This document shows, piece by piece, positions 47,346 through 58,960 of a stretch of DNA of 64,000 nt. Numbering within the stretch: the stretch's first letter is position 1; the number at the start of each line of letters is the position of its first letter. The notes beneath the pieces are model-generated. The model saw only the letters and a list, made by a program, of their open reading frames with translations. It did not search any database and was not told the DNA's origin. The stretch is taken from the NCBI GenBank assembly GCA_024364735.1, contig JAGFNQ010000197.1, forward strand, positions 215,902 through 279,901. Reading direction: 5' to 3'. The stretch comes from Boesenbergia rotunda. Its lineage: Eukaryota; Streptophyta; Magnoliopsida; Zingiberales; Zingiberaceae. Position numbers and translations under genes: made by a program.

Positions 47346-49562
47346 TCATTTGAGCCCGACGTTGGATTGGACCCGACGTGCTGCTTCGATCCGGGCCGAC
47401 TCGCCCGACCGATAATCCTCCAGCTCCTTTTTCAACCGAGCTATCTCAAGGTCCTTCTCCTGGTTGGAAGTCTCTCGGGCTGCTAGCTATTTTTCTTTGC
47501 TGGTTAACCGAGCCTCCAGACCCTGGAAGGCCTCCTATTGGGAAATCAGCTCGGCCTCCTTGTTTGTTAAAGCGAGCTGAGTTTGATGATGGGCCTCGGC
47601 CGATTCTTTCAGTTTTTGCTGGAGACCCTTGGCGTCTGCGGTTTTCTTGTCCAGGTCGGAGCGGGCCCGAGTGTAGCGAGTCTGAATAGTTTTCTTCTCG
47701 CCCTCCACATGCACCACCCGAGCGGACAACCGATCCATCTCCTGTACAGCGGAGGCCAAGGCCAAGTGCTCTTCCTCGGATTGAGTCTCCAGCTTCGATA
47801 GTCGCAGCCTTAATGCAGTTATTTCCGAGTGCAGAGCATCCCTACCTTCATCACCAGGAAGAAGAGTGCAATCAGCCAGCTTGCTCTCCAGCTCTTGCAC
47901 TCTCATCTCGGTCGCTCGGCGTCCCCGAATGTTCACAACTAATGCTTGGCCGACTGACTGGCTCGCCGCCCAGTGCTGCATCATGACAAGGATGTCATCC
48001 GCGTGAGCAGAGATAAAAGAGGAGATCGAGGGAGAGGCAGAAGTACCTGAGTGGCCTCCAAGAAAAAGTTATTCGCCAGGCTCATGGGATTCGCGTCCGT
48101 GGTCAACACCCGACCTTGGCCCCAGCTGGCGACTAGCCGACCATGCAGGTTGAGTGGCTGAGGTTGAACTATCTGAGCCATGGTGGTCTCCGACGGAAGC
48201 TGGACATTCACCGGCTGTTGGGTAGGCGATTGCATGGACAGAAGAGCATCAACCACTTCGGCGCGGCGGGCGTCCAGCCGAGGCACCGGTAGCGATGGCA
48301 CAGTGCCCGAGGTCGAGGCTCCCGACCGGATCGCTACCGGGGTATCCGCAATGGCTCCTGAGCGAGGCGTGGGTGGAGTAGGAGCTGGAGCTCTTGGCTG
48401 AAGAGGAGCCGAGCCGGAGGCCGGGGCCTGAGAGCTAGCCTTACCGCGATCCGGACGAGGGGTCAATGCAACTTGGCCCCCTGAAGCTCGTCCCGGGGTG
48501 GAGGATGTGCCTGTAGAAACAGTCACTCGGCGACGCTTCCTCACCAGGCCCTCAGGCTCTGGCTGGTCCACTTCCTCCTCTTCTGTTGCTTGCCGCGTCG
48601 GCCCTTCATCTACCACTTGGGGAACTACGTCTGAGTCCCCGGCTGGAACAGTGCCATCTGAGTCGTCTTCCCCAGCCTCAAGTGGCTCTGGGGACGGAGC
48701 AGCGTTTACGGGCGGCACCGCCCGCTCGGCAGCTAGCCGCGCTGCTAGGGCATCCATGGCTGCCTCTTCTCAAGCCATTACGTCGTCAACCCGGGCATTG
48801 TACATGGTCTCAGCTGCAACAAAGAGAAAGTCTTTGTTAGCACTAACAAGTCTACAAGTACAACACAAACATACCGAGAGTGTCGGGCAATTCCGCCGGG
48901 ATCTGGCTCAGCTGGAAAAGATACAACATGCCCTCGATCAGTAGTTTGCCCGCATGGTAGCGGACTCCCCCGAGCTTTGAGAAGGCCAGTTGGTAGCCCG
49001 GATCCGAACGGAGGTTTTTGGGCAGTTGTGGGTGGTCGGGAAGGTCTTCCACCCACTCGATAGGCCAGTTCGAGGCGGGGGTCAACTTAATATAGAAGAA
49101 GTGGGATTTCTAACCTTTGTTAGAAGAAGGGACTTTCTCCAGAAAGGACGCTTTAATACGGGCCTGGAAGTAGAAGTTCCCAGGCTCTTGCTTCTTGAGG
49201 TAGTAGAAGTAATGGAACGTCCGGGGATCAAGGGGGACTTCATGAGCGGTGAAAATGATCACTGCGCCACACAGGATCCTAATGGAATTGCGGGCTAATT
49301 GAGACAGAGACACTTGGAAATATCGACAGATTTCGCGGAAGAAAGGATGAAGGGGAAAACGTAAGCCGACCAACAGTTGGTCGGAGAAGACGGTAAAATA
49401 GTTCATGGGAGGGCCGTGGGGCCGACCCTGACGGTCATGAACAGCCATCAAATGATCCTCGGGTATTTGGTAATCTATGCGCAAGGTCTCTAACTGACCT
49501 AGGGTTAAGGATGAACGAGTGGCTAAGTACCATGGTTCGGGCGGCACGGATGACTCCGCCAT
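47346..49562 (-). pseudogene. Antisense spliced gene in LARD-like element, gypsy-type transposase-like domain
   Basis: Runs opposite to the element. Exon A 49562-48875 starts MAESSVPPEPWYLATRSSLT and carries VGLRFPLHPFFREICRYFQV and LSQLARNSIRIL, resembling the 'putative gypsy-type transposon' N-terminal domain. Exon B is 48813-48047 (acidic and Pro/Ser/Ala-rich, with VRKRRRV). Exon C starts at 47975 (HWAASQSVGQALVV, then a long coiled coil). All joins are GT-AG and phase-consistent. In-frame stops: TAG at 49110-49112 (where KG*KSHFF suggests a lost Trp), TGA at 48770-48772, and two more in exon C. The open frame runs up to the 5' LTR junction, so the 3' end is deleted. Function of such proteins is unknown. 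Confidence 0.75.
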
Positions 49563-49734
49563 AAATGTAAGGTCGGGAAATACGAAGCAAAGACTCGGTG
49601 AAGAAGTACCTAAGGACGAGGTTCACCGGAAACACTGATCGCCGGAGCTAAGGAGGCCGGGCGGCGGAGATCGGATGGCAGCAGGAGGAAACGCAGGGGT
49701 CACGGTGAGAAAGGATGAAATGAGAAGGGGAAGC

Positions 49735-49742
49735 TATTTATA
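49735..49742 (-). promoter_or_regulatory. TATA box of the antisense gene
   Basis: Minus-strand TATAAATA, about 175 bp upstream of the antisense ATG (49562), followed by a pyrimidine-rich leader. Independent of the LTR promoters. Confidence 0.65.
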
Positions 49743-50080
49743 CTGCGGACCAAGTAATGGGGACCGTTGGATGAAGGAGGGGGGGAGTGGCGAGCTCGGA
49801 TTCCAGCTGTTCGATCTATGTCATTCCCTAGGTCTCGAGGCTTCCTCTGAGCGCCGCACGAGCCATAACGGTGACGCCTCGGTGCCAGAGGTTCCCAGTC
49901 GGGAAGTGACACGTAGCCTCGCATTAATGGGCGATTTGATGGGGGATCTGGCATTTAAGGAAGGAAATCAAATTTATGATGTGACGCGGGGGAAGGCGAG
50001 AAGAAGTTCAACCGACCGGGCCGGGAGCCTAGTCAGTCGGACTAAGCGCCTCCTTCGACTAGACTTGAAGGGGAGGCTTG

Positions 50081-51319
50081 TGATCCAGGCGAATGGCTTT
50101 TTTTCTTTCAGAAAAGTCGGAGGCCCGGTCGGGTCCAATCCAACGTAACCCGAATCGGATGTAGTCAAGCCGGGTCCTTCTCGGGCTCACGGGCCTAGCC
50201 TAGTGGTTAATCAGGGGAGCGAAGGCCTTGGCAGATAAGATCTCGATGCAGGTTCAAATACTCGGGGTCGGTCACCCGAGGTCGGACACTCGGGGTCGGT
50301 CACCCGAGATCGGGCACTCGGGGTCGGTCGCCCGGGGTCGGGCACTCGGGGTCGGTCACCCGAGGTCGGGCACTCGGGGTCGGCTGTCCGGGGTCGGGCA
50401 CTCAGGGTAGGCCACTTGAGGTCGGGCACTCGGGATCAGTCACCCGAAGTCGGGCACTCGAGGACGGTCACCCGAGGTCGGGCACTCGGGGTCGGTCACC
50501 CGAGGTCGGGCACTCAGGGTCGGTCGCTCGAGGTCGGGCACTCGGGGACGGTCACCCGAGGTCGGGCACTCGGGGACGGTCACCCGAGGTCGGGCACTCG
50601 GGGTCGGTCACCCGAGGTCGGGCACTCGGGGTCGGTCGCTCGAGGTCGGGCACTCGGGGACGGTCACCCGAGGTCGGGCACTCGAGGTCGGTCACCCGAG
50701 GTTGGGCACTCAAGGTTGGTCGCTCTAAGTCGGACGTTGGGGGTCGAAGTCAAGGAACCCCCAGCCGAGCTCCCTGAGTGCACTCCATGAACACAGGCTC
50801 AGGATCTAAACTTATCCAACTGGTTCGGATTATTGATTAGAGCAAACCTACGAACCTACCAGATAATAATAGAATCACCCCGGCAATGACAAGCTGGCAG
50901 ACCTCTGACATAATCATTACTTAACAGGGCCACCTGACAGCGCCGCCCAGCGTTAAGGAGAATCAGAAGAGACAGTTTAGACAGGCTGTCAGGCGGCTAT
51001 GTCAGTCTCATAGAGCCACCCAAGCTGTCAGTTGTTCAGTCTGCCAACTGATTCATCCTTAATGAGATAGGACGTCTCTGACAAGGCAGGGGATTTCCCT
51101 CGCCCTATATAAACCCCCCTTTGGGCTCCAAAGGAGGGATTGCTGCCATTTTGCAACCACACCACTACTCTACGAGCTACGTATTTGTCCGAGCCGAGTG
51201 ACTTGAGTCTTTTCCTCATTTGAGCCCTACCCCTAGTTCCCGAGCTCCAGCATATCGGGTCGTCTTGGTCAGACCGAGTCGTCCGAATGAGAACCGGTCT
51301 TCGCTTGTCGACAGGATCA
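50081..51319 (+). repeat. 3' LTR of the LARD-like element
   Basis: 1239 bp, TGATCC...GGATCA. Same parts as the 5' LTR: pol III-like boxes, a longer 28-bp tandem array (about 50260-50740), and TATA at 51106-51112. It retains the true end, TTCGCTTGTCGACAGGATCA. Confidence 0.9.
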
Positions 51320-51770
51320 ATAATAATTTTAAATTTTGATTTATTACCATTGGATTCATTTCTGTGTCTTAATTGGATCGCTTTAGTAACATGTCGTAGT
51401 CGAAATCACCCATCATTATGAAGTATTTCATCAGTGCTTCCATATTCTGAAGTAGTCAATTTCATATGGTGGAGATTAGACCCGACCCCGGGCCGGGTCC
51501 AGCCCGGACCCGGCCCGGAATCGGCCCGGGTCAACGGGTCGGGTGTCCCGTTGACCCGGTTCGCCGGGCCGAACCGGAACCGGCCCGGCATCCAGCTGCC
51601 AGAAACCGTGAACCGGCGGTTAACCGCCGGTTTGCGTGAACCGACCGTCGGTTCCAACGGTCGGTTCAGTGCCGTTGGTGGCTTTTTGATTTTGTTTTTT
51701 GGACGGATGAGATCATTTGACCATTTTTTGATCAATGGCTACGATTTAGTGACCGTTATGATCCGAACTC

Positions 51771-51778
51771 TATAAATA
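51771..51778 (+). promoter_or_regulatory. TATA box of the hAT transposase
   Basis: TATAAATA, 115 bp upstream of the transposase ATG (51886). Confidence 0.65.
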
Positions 51779-51885
51779 GGGAGCTTATTTCATCATTTTC
51801 ACTCACAACACAACTTCTCTTCTCTCAATCTCTCATTCTCAACTCTCTAACTCTCAACTTCTCTCCGCGTTCTTCATTGACGATA

Positions 51886-54013
51886 ATGGAAGGAGGTCAC
51901 GGAGCTTCATCATCTCGATCTCGGAGGGGAAAAGAAATTTCATACGAGGATCCCAACCTTCAAATTCAATCCACCGATGATGAGACCGAGGCTCAGTCCC
52001 AACGCCCTCCGATCCCCGAAACGCAAGGAAGTACCGATGCGATTACTTCTAAGGTTCGGGATAATCCTGCATTAAAATCGTCTATTTTCACTAAACATTT
52101 TGAGAAGGTCACACTTCCGTCGGGAGAAATGCATGCAAAATACAAGCATTGTAATGCTTTCTACAAATTCCAAGCCGACGACGGCTATGGGTCGTTGAAA
52201 CGACATGTAGAAACGAAGCACCCGACGAAATATGAGCTTAACCGCTCTCAAACACAATTATCTAGATTTTCTAGCGGTAATAGTACTGATTCTGGTTTAT
52301 TTTTATATTCAGATAATAAATTAAGAGAATCATTAGCTAAATTTGTTTCTGTAGAACATCTTTCTTTTAGTTTTGGATCTAAATGCACATTTGAAGATTT
52401 TTGTAAGGAATCTCTTAATCCTGCTGCTAAACGTGTACCTAGGACTACACTAACTCGTACAATTAAAAGATTAGAAAAACAAGGAAAAAAAATTTAATTG
52501 AAGAATTTAGTAAATTAAATAATAAAGTTTCTTTATGTTCCGATATTTGGAGTGATCATTGGCAAACTCATTCTTATATGGGTATAACATGCCATTGGAT
52601 TGATAACTCTTGGATCGTTCAAAAAAGATTATTAGCTTATAAAGTTTTTGATGAATCACACACTGCTCATAACATTGCACAATTATTACACATAGTTTTA
52701 GAAGAATATGGATTGACTCATCAAATATTTTTCAATATCATTAGATAATGCTAGTTCTAATACCGCTTTAATAGATGAATTAAAATTTATTTGTCAACCT
52801 GTCATTGGTGGTTTATTTTTTCATATTTGTTGTGTATGCCATATTTTAAATTTATGTGTTCAAGATGGATTAAAACTTTTACAAAATTATATTCAACCAA
52901 TTAGAACCGCAATTTCATACTTATGGTCCCATCTATCTATGATGAAACAATGGGGTAGATTTTGTAAAGCTAATGGAATGCGACCAAAAAAATTTCCACG
53001 TGATGTTCCAACACGTTGGAATTTAACATATCAATTATTACAAGATTCTTTTCAATATAAAGATTTATTATGTTTATTTTTTTGCATAAAATAGTAATAC
53101 TAATATATATTTATTTTCACAACAATGGAATATTTGTAGTAGTATTTGTGAAATTTTAAAAGTTTTTAACGATGCAACTGAACAACTTTCTGGTGTTTAT
53201 TATCCTACTGCTCATTTAATTTTAGTAAATTTTTGTAGTATAGTATTAATATTAAATGAACATGTAAATGATGAAACTTTAACTTTATGTATAATAGCTA
53301 TGAAAACTAAATGGGAAAAATATTTTTATTTAATTCCTAAAATTTATTTAATTATATTTGCTTTAGATCCTAAATTTAAATTAGAAGTTTTACAAGAAAT
53401 GTTAACTTTATATTATGACGTATTAATTCCTATTAAGGATTCTTCCTCTCTGGATCCAGCTAATATTGTATATAATATTAAAAATTATTTATATGATCTT
53501 TATAATCAATATTATGTTAAATATGGAACACAAACTAATATTTCTGAAACACAACAACCTACTACCACTAATTTAAAACTTACAAAAGCCCAACTTTTAT
53601 TAAAAGAACGGACGAAATGTCCACGAGGATCCTCAAGTTCCACACAGGAACTTGAGAATTATTTTACGACATCTTTTGATTTTAATGAAGCAGATAGCGA
53701 AGTCTTCGACATCTTGAAGTGGTGGTCACAGAAGGCTCAAAGCTTTCCCATTCTCTCTGTGATCGCAAAAGAAATTTTAGCTTCTCCAGTGTCGACTGTT
53801 GCTGTGGAGCAGACGTTCAGTGCCGGCGGCAACATATTAGATGAACGACGATCAACTATGTCTTCCGACTCATTGGAAGCTCAAGCATTACTTGATGATT
53901 GGACCAGAGCCGAGAAGCGAATCCAAGGAATGCAACTTTCGGAAGACGAAGTCGAAGGATTTGATACCGAAGGAACAAATACAACGGGAACGGGAGGAAA
54001 TGCAAGTGAGTGA
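51886..54013 (+). pseudogene. hAT transposase, frameshifted
   Basis: Starts MEGGHGASSSRSRRGKEISY. BED zinc finger at about 52075-52240: MHAKYKHCNAFYKF...GSLKRHVETKHP, where the first Cys of the C-x2-C pair reads Tyr. A frameshift at the A-run near 52490 precedes LCSDIWSDHWQTHSYMGITC (RNase H-like catalytic region). Another near 52733 precedes SLDNASSNTALIDEL, and a further break lies near 53090. The last segment (53300-54013) has the hAT dimerisation domain: DILKWWSQKAQSFPILS, ASPVSTVAVEQTFSAGG, RSTMSSDSLEAQALL. Inactive as read. Confidence 0.9.
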
Positions 54014-54417
54014 GAAAGGGTAAAAATGTAAAAAATGTAAAAGGGTAAAAATGTAAAAGAACTACGTGGGCTTTGATTCTCCTATACCCTAAGGGGATAC
54101 GTAGGCAACTTATATAAGTGCAAGCCCTTTTTTAATAAAATTTATTTTTTTAATTTAATTTTTAAATTTTAATTTTTTTTAATATAATAATCTTGAACCG
54201 TGGCGAACCGTGAACCAGCGGTTCCGAACCGTGAACCGTAACCGTCTTGCGCGATCAAGGTTAAGGGTCGACCTCCCACGAACCGTCGAACCGGTGGTTC
54301 CGAACCGTCGGTTCTGAACCGTGGTCGGGTCTAGTGGAGATTTCGTATGGTGGAAGTTCGTGAACGCTTCTGCCTAAATATCTTTGTGCAATATTTTTCA
54401 CGCACGGAATAAATTAA

Positions 54418-54650
54418 TGAGCAATGATAGGTAGAGTGAAAATCATAATGAATAATGTGGCATGACGTGACATTTTACATGCACACGTCCGATTATCGCT
54501 TTGACACCATCGGCGGCCTTCGGCCACCGTCCCGAATCAAACTATACCCTGAGGGGCACGGTGAACCCGTCGGAGATCGTGCATGTAAGGTGCCACATCA
54601 TTCACTATGATTTTCACTCTCTCATTTTCACTCTCCCAATCATTATTCTA
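54418..54650 (+). mobile_element. MITE (copy 2), TSD AATTAA
   Basis: TGAGCAATGATAGG...CCCAATCATTATTCTA, reverse-complement twin of 12801-13046, with AATTAA on both sides (54412-54417 and 54651-54656). The core holds ACACGTCCGATTATCGC and ACTATACCCTGAGGGG. Non-coding. Confidence 0.88.
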
Positions 54651-54809
54651 AATTAAAAGAAATATCCCAAGACTTTGACATGAGGTAAGTAGTGCGTAGG
54701 AAAGAAAATAAATAGTTCATAATTGCAAAAAAAAAAAAAAGCCGGAAAGAAAAGAATTTGTTTGATTTAGTGGTTGCACTAAAATCAATCTCCTCCTCAC
54801 TGATTCCAA

Positions 54810-56022
54810 TGGTAGGATCGAAACGAATAGGAGGGGGGGGGGGGGTGAAATCTAGTTTACTAAGTACTTAGCAGAAAAACACAACGAGTAATAAGTATAT
54901 GAGTTGATTTTATTTGGTTCGGAGATTTTGACGACTCCTACTACAAACCTAAATCGTTCAAACTTTTCTCGATGGGTAGTCTACTAAAATTCTCTTCCAA
55001 TAAACCTCTGGAAGAGCAAACGAATATAAGAATAAGTAAAGTATAACACCTTACGCTTTCCTATGCAGATAATAAATAAGAAATCAACATTTAAATTTTA
55101 TTGGCACTTTGTAGTTGAAGATTGTAGCTCAACGTCGATGTCGAAGAGTCATAGTACAACAATTGCACAGAGATACCACAACAAAATTAACTTGGAAGCT
55201 CGTTTAGCATTGTTGTCTTTAGTTGTGGACAAATTCTCATTATATAAGGCATCTGAGGTTCCTCAGATTGGCCTAGGGCACCTCCAAAGATCCTTATCTG
55301 ATGCACTGTGAGATATCCCTTCTTAGGGATAAAATTTCCAATCGGAGGCGCCTCTAAAGCATCCCGAGGTGCCTCCAATTAGACCAAGGCGACTCCATGT
55401 ACTGGTTCGCCATAGCAATTTTTTGGAGACTATATCTTTTGACTCGGGATTCGGTATTAGGCTTTGTTAGTGGCCACACATGTAAAATTCGAAGATCTAC
55501 GTTTGTCTCTACAACATAGAGTTAGAAAGATATATGCATGAATAATTTATATATATTTATGAGTTAGATCATGTCTTATCAAAATCTGAATTTAGTCTTG
55601 GTCTCAACTTAGACTTCCAAAATGAATTTAAGTATCACTAGTACCTATAGTCCGTCCCACTGGAACTTGTCCTTACTAGATCTCTCTCCTCCAGTTCTTA
55701 CCTGCGCTTACCATTTACAGACTTACTTAACTCTGATCTCTTGAGCCACTAGGTCTTCCTGCTAGATGCCCAATCTAGACTTCAACCAGTTGTCAGGTCT
55801 CGCAGACTTAAATGAATTTCCTATTAGATATCAACCTATCTAGGCTTCCTATTAGTCATTAGGTCCCCTAGACCGAATTAGACTACATCCTAGTATCTGG
55901 TCCCATCAAGTCTTTCATTCCTGTACACTTAGTAGACATATTAGAACACACAACATCAAACTTTAATATTTTATCATATATCAAAAATCTGAGTTTGATT
56001 ATTAGTGATAACTGTACCAACA
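54810..56022 (-). mobile_element. Probable solo LTR, minus strand
   Basis: Minus strand begins TGTTGGTACAGTTATCAC and ends about CGATCCTACCA, with the pre-end motif CACCCCCC (G-run at 54832-54846) typical of these LTRs. Its right edge cuts a transposase reading frame at 56022/56023. No matching 5-bp duplication was found, so the left end is approximate. Confidence 0.5.
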
Positions 56023-56647
56023 CATACCTATCAATCTTTTTATTTAGTCATAGTGAGAACTCCAATGAGTAGCTCTTGCTCGTTGCAAATTACCAATTTG
56101 ATTGACCCAACTACCAAATTCTTGTTCGCCAATTGCCAACAAATGATTAATTTCATTTTTCTGTACAATATGTAATTTAGCAATATTCGTTGTAGAAGAA
56201 GTGACAATATTGTCCAAATGAGAAAATAATTCTCAAATAACATTGATATCCTTAGATACAGAAGCCAATGTTAGTTATAGTCGATGGACAAAATAGTGGA
56301 CATAATATGTATAGACAATTTCTGAGAAATAATGTCTGAACTCCATTCCATGCATGTGTCACGCAAATTGCTAGCACCACCATATTCTTAGCCTTTGGTT
56401 TTCTTAACTTGTAGGTTATGATGAACAAGAACATTTGATATATTTTTTTCATTTTTAATGAGGTAGCGCCACTAATACTTTTGATGGCAAAAAATCTTTC
56501 GATTAAAATCCCATGATTGTTAACAACCCTCAAAATAATTGTCATTTGCTCTCGTTTAGATACATGTCATACTTCATCAACAAGAATATAGAAGGGTTTA
56601 TCTCCAATTTCTTCATGAACTATCTGTCGTACTCTTTTGGTCATAAT
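56023..56647 (-). pseudogene. hAT-type (DUF4371) transposase, fragment 3
   Basis: Minus-strand frames give EEIGDKPFYILVDEV, SKREQMTIILRVVNNHGILI and ERFFAIKSIS, and further on NHLLAIGEQEFGSWVNQIG and NLQRARATHWSSHYD, the order seen in TTF-type/ZMYM1-like hAT transposases. At least two in-frame stops. It ends at the LTR at 56022 and is separated from fragment 2 by the solo LTR at 56648. Confidence 0.75.
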
Positions 56648-58681
56648 TGTTGGAACTCGGATGGCTAGAGAGGGGGGGTGAATATAGCCAGACACAATTT
56701 CTTGCTCTTTGATACTTCTGCGTGATCAGATTAGTAGCAGCGGAAACAAAAACACAGAAGCAGAAATAAAGAACAGCAAGCAAAACACAAAGGGAAAGCA
56801 AATCGACGCTAACACCTCGATATACAAGGTTCGGGGATAACTTGCCCCTACTCCTTGGCGTGTCCGTGAGGTGAGCGATCCCTTGATCGTCGGCAGATCA
56901 AGCCCCGGTGAACTCCGGATAGTAGCAGCCTCCTTCTCGGTGGAGAAACCTCTCCACAAGTGATCTCAAGAAGATACAAGTTAAGCACAGAGACACTCGA
57001 GAAGACAAGGTCACAAAGATGTAACAAGATCGCTCATGCACAAAGCAACAGAGAGCACGAACACAGCCCAGCAAACTTCCCAAGTTTCTGTCTTGTTCGC
57101 CTCCGCTCCTCTGCATCCAGCTTTGTCTCTTAAGCTCTCTCTCATCATCGCAAGCTTCATCAGCATCCACTGAGCCAGCCTGGACCCACTGACCTTTCTG
57201 AGCACCCAGTCCACTGAAGACCTCCTCTCCAGCTGAGTCTCCGTCATTCGCCAGCTGCTCCAGTTGCCGTTGAAACCTGAGAAGGAGAAACAAATAAACC
57301 TGCTCCAAGGAAAGCCTTTCATTGACCCTCCTTGAGTGTTTGAATCACCTGCTATCACCTGCACACTCCAATAGAGGCTTAGTAATGCATATCAAAAAGA
57401 AATCAGCAAGTAGCAGAGAATCGACAGTGAAAACAGACGCGATCAGAGCTTCTGACAGCTTATTTGAATTAAAGTTCTGCTCCTGATCGGTTACCAGACC
57501 GATCAGGGAGAATCCTGATCGGTCACCAGACCGATCCAGCAGTCTTCTGCATACTCCTGATTGGTCCCCAGACCAATCCAGCAATCTGCTGCACACTCCA
57601 GATCGGTCCCCAGACCAATCAGGCTCCGTCCTGATCGGTCCCCAACGCTCGATTAGAAATCGCGATTTCTTTGGGACTCTCCTGGATCGATCACCCGACC
57701 GATCCCAGGTTGTGGATCGATCACCCGACCGATCCACCCCTTTATCGGGCGATTTCTGAGCTTCGCAATCTAGACCCCTGATCGATCACCGGACCGATCA
57801 AGAAACATCCTGATTGGTCACTAGACCGATCAGGCTGGGTCCAGACCGATCAGGCTCCGTCCTGATCGATCATAGAGAGGAACCTGCGACACTGGATCAT
57901 TCTCCAGAACGATCTGCACAGTGATCCTGATCGGTCACTAGACCGATCAGGAGCAGATCAGCAAGGGAACTCAACCTCACTGTTTGCTCCCTGATCGGTC
58001 ACCAGACCGATCAGGAGCCAAACAGTGGGTGAAACGCATACTCCCTGATCGGTCACCAGACTAATCAGTCATCGCTGGATCGGTCTCCAGACCGATCCAC
58101 GAAGGAGCACCGTGCCAACTCCCTGATCGGTCACCAGACCGATCCAGGGGCTCCAATCACCTTAGCCTTCCAAGCTAAGAATTTTTCACCTAACCCTCCA
58201 AGTTGGGAATTTGCACTTAACCCTCCAAGTTAGGACTTTTCACCTAGCTCTCCAAGCTAGGACTTCTCACCTAGCCCTCCAAGCTAGGACTTTTCACCCA
58301 ACTCTTCCGGATTAGGACTTTTCCAAACCTAGCCCTCCAAGCTAGGACCTGACCCTCCATGCCAGGACTTTTTCACCTAATTCTCCAAGATGGGAATTTC
58401 CACCTAACCCTCCAAGTTAGGACTTTTCACCTAGCCCTCCAAGCTAGGACTTTTCACCCACCTCTTCCAAATTAGGACTTTTCACATACCTAGCCCTCCA
58501 AGCTAGGATTTTCAACACCTAACCCTCCAGGTTAGGATTTTTCAACACCTAGCCCTCCAAGCTAGGATTTTCTATATCATGCCTGATCCCCGACTAGGAC
58601 TTAATCATAATCATAATAATCAACCTAAACTAAAATCGATGTCAACACCAAAACAACAATCAGAGCCAGACTGCATCAACA
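56648..58681 (-). mobile_element. Solo LTR of the Sirevirus-like family, TSD ATAAT
   Basis: Reverse complement of the LTR seen at 8899-11117: on the plus strand it starts TGTTGGAACTCGG and ends GACTGCATCAACA. The exact duplication ATAAT lies at 56643-56647 and 58682-58686. Array of CCTAGC/GCTAGG mini-hairpins at 58150-58570, larger hairpins at 57480-58145, conserved block at 56820-56955. Inserted in the hAT-type pseudogene. Confidence 0.94.
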
Positions 58682-58951
58682 ATAATATGTAAAATCTCGT
58701 TCTGAATATTTAGTGCGGCATATTGGACATTTTTTGAGAGCATTCTCAAGTACAACTCCATCAATTTCCCTACTCATTTTTGCAAAAGCCTTCACCAATT
58801 TAAGAAAATTTCCATGATTAGATGAATATAGAGATTAATTGTTACCCCTAAAGGCACAACCTCGAAATGCTAGCCAGCGAATGGTGACAATTGAGATCCT
58901 CAAATACAAACAATTGTTCTCTTTTTTTCTCTTTAGCTTGAATATGCATCA
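58682..58951 (-). pseudogene. hAT-type (DUF4371) transposase, fragment 2
   Basis: Minus strand reads SSNHGNFLKLVKAFAKMSRE, IDGVVLENALKKCPI and CRTKYSERDF, matching the 'NRGNF..L....A....' segment that precedes the DUF4371 catalytic part in these transposases. Bounded by the foldback element on the right and the solo LTR on the left. Confidence 0.65.
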
Positions 58952-58960
58952 CATTATCAA

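Larger units (their letters stand above)
46239..51319 (+). mobile_element. Non-autonomous LTR retrotransposon (LARD-like), TSD ATAAT
   Basis: TGATCC...GGATCA ends and an exact ATAAT duplication (46234-46238 and 51320-51324). 5' LTR 46239-about 47344; 3' LTR 50081-51319, preceded by the purine tract GAAGGGGAGGC. The internal 2.7 kb has no gag or pol. Its only gene is antisense (49562 to about 47346). The 5' LTR lacks the terminal segment of about 23 bp (TTCGCTTGTCGACAGGATCA) and the PBS present or expected in an intact copy, so a deletion crosses the LTR/internal junction. Confidence 0.88.
51477..54333 (+). mobile_element. hAT transposon, TSD GTGGAGAT
   Basis: 2857 bp with terminal inverted repeat TAGACCCGACC and the exact 8-bp duplication GTGGAGAT (51469-51476 and 54334-54341), diagnostic for hAT. 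Subterminal regions are crowded with GAACCG/CGGTTC repeats on both sides (51540-51670 and 54195-54325). It encodes one transposase, now broken. Confidence 0.95.

Noticed and set aside
48498..48944. Plus-strand Ser/Thr-rich frame opposite the antisense gene
   Set aside because: Shadow of exon B; the minus-strand frame has the splice signals and domain.
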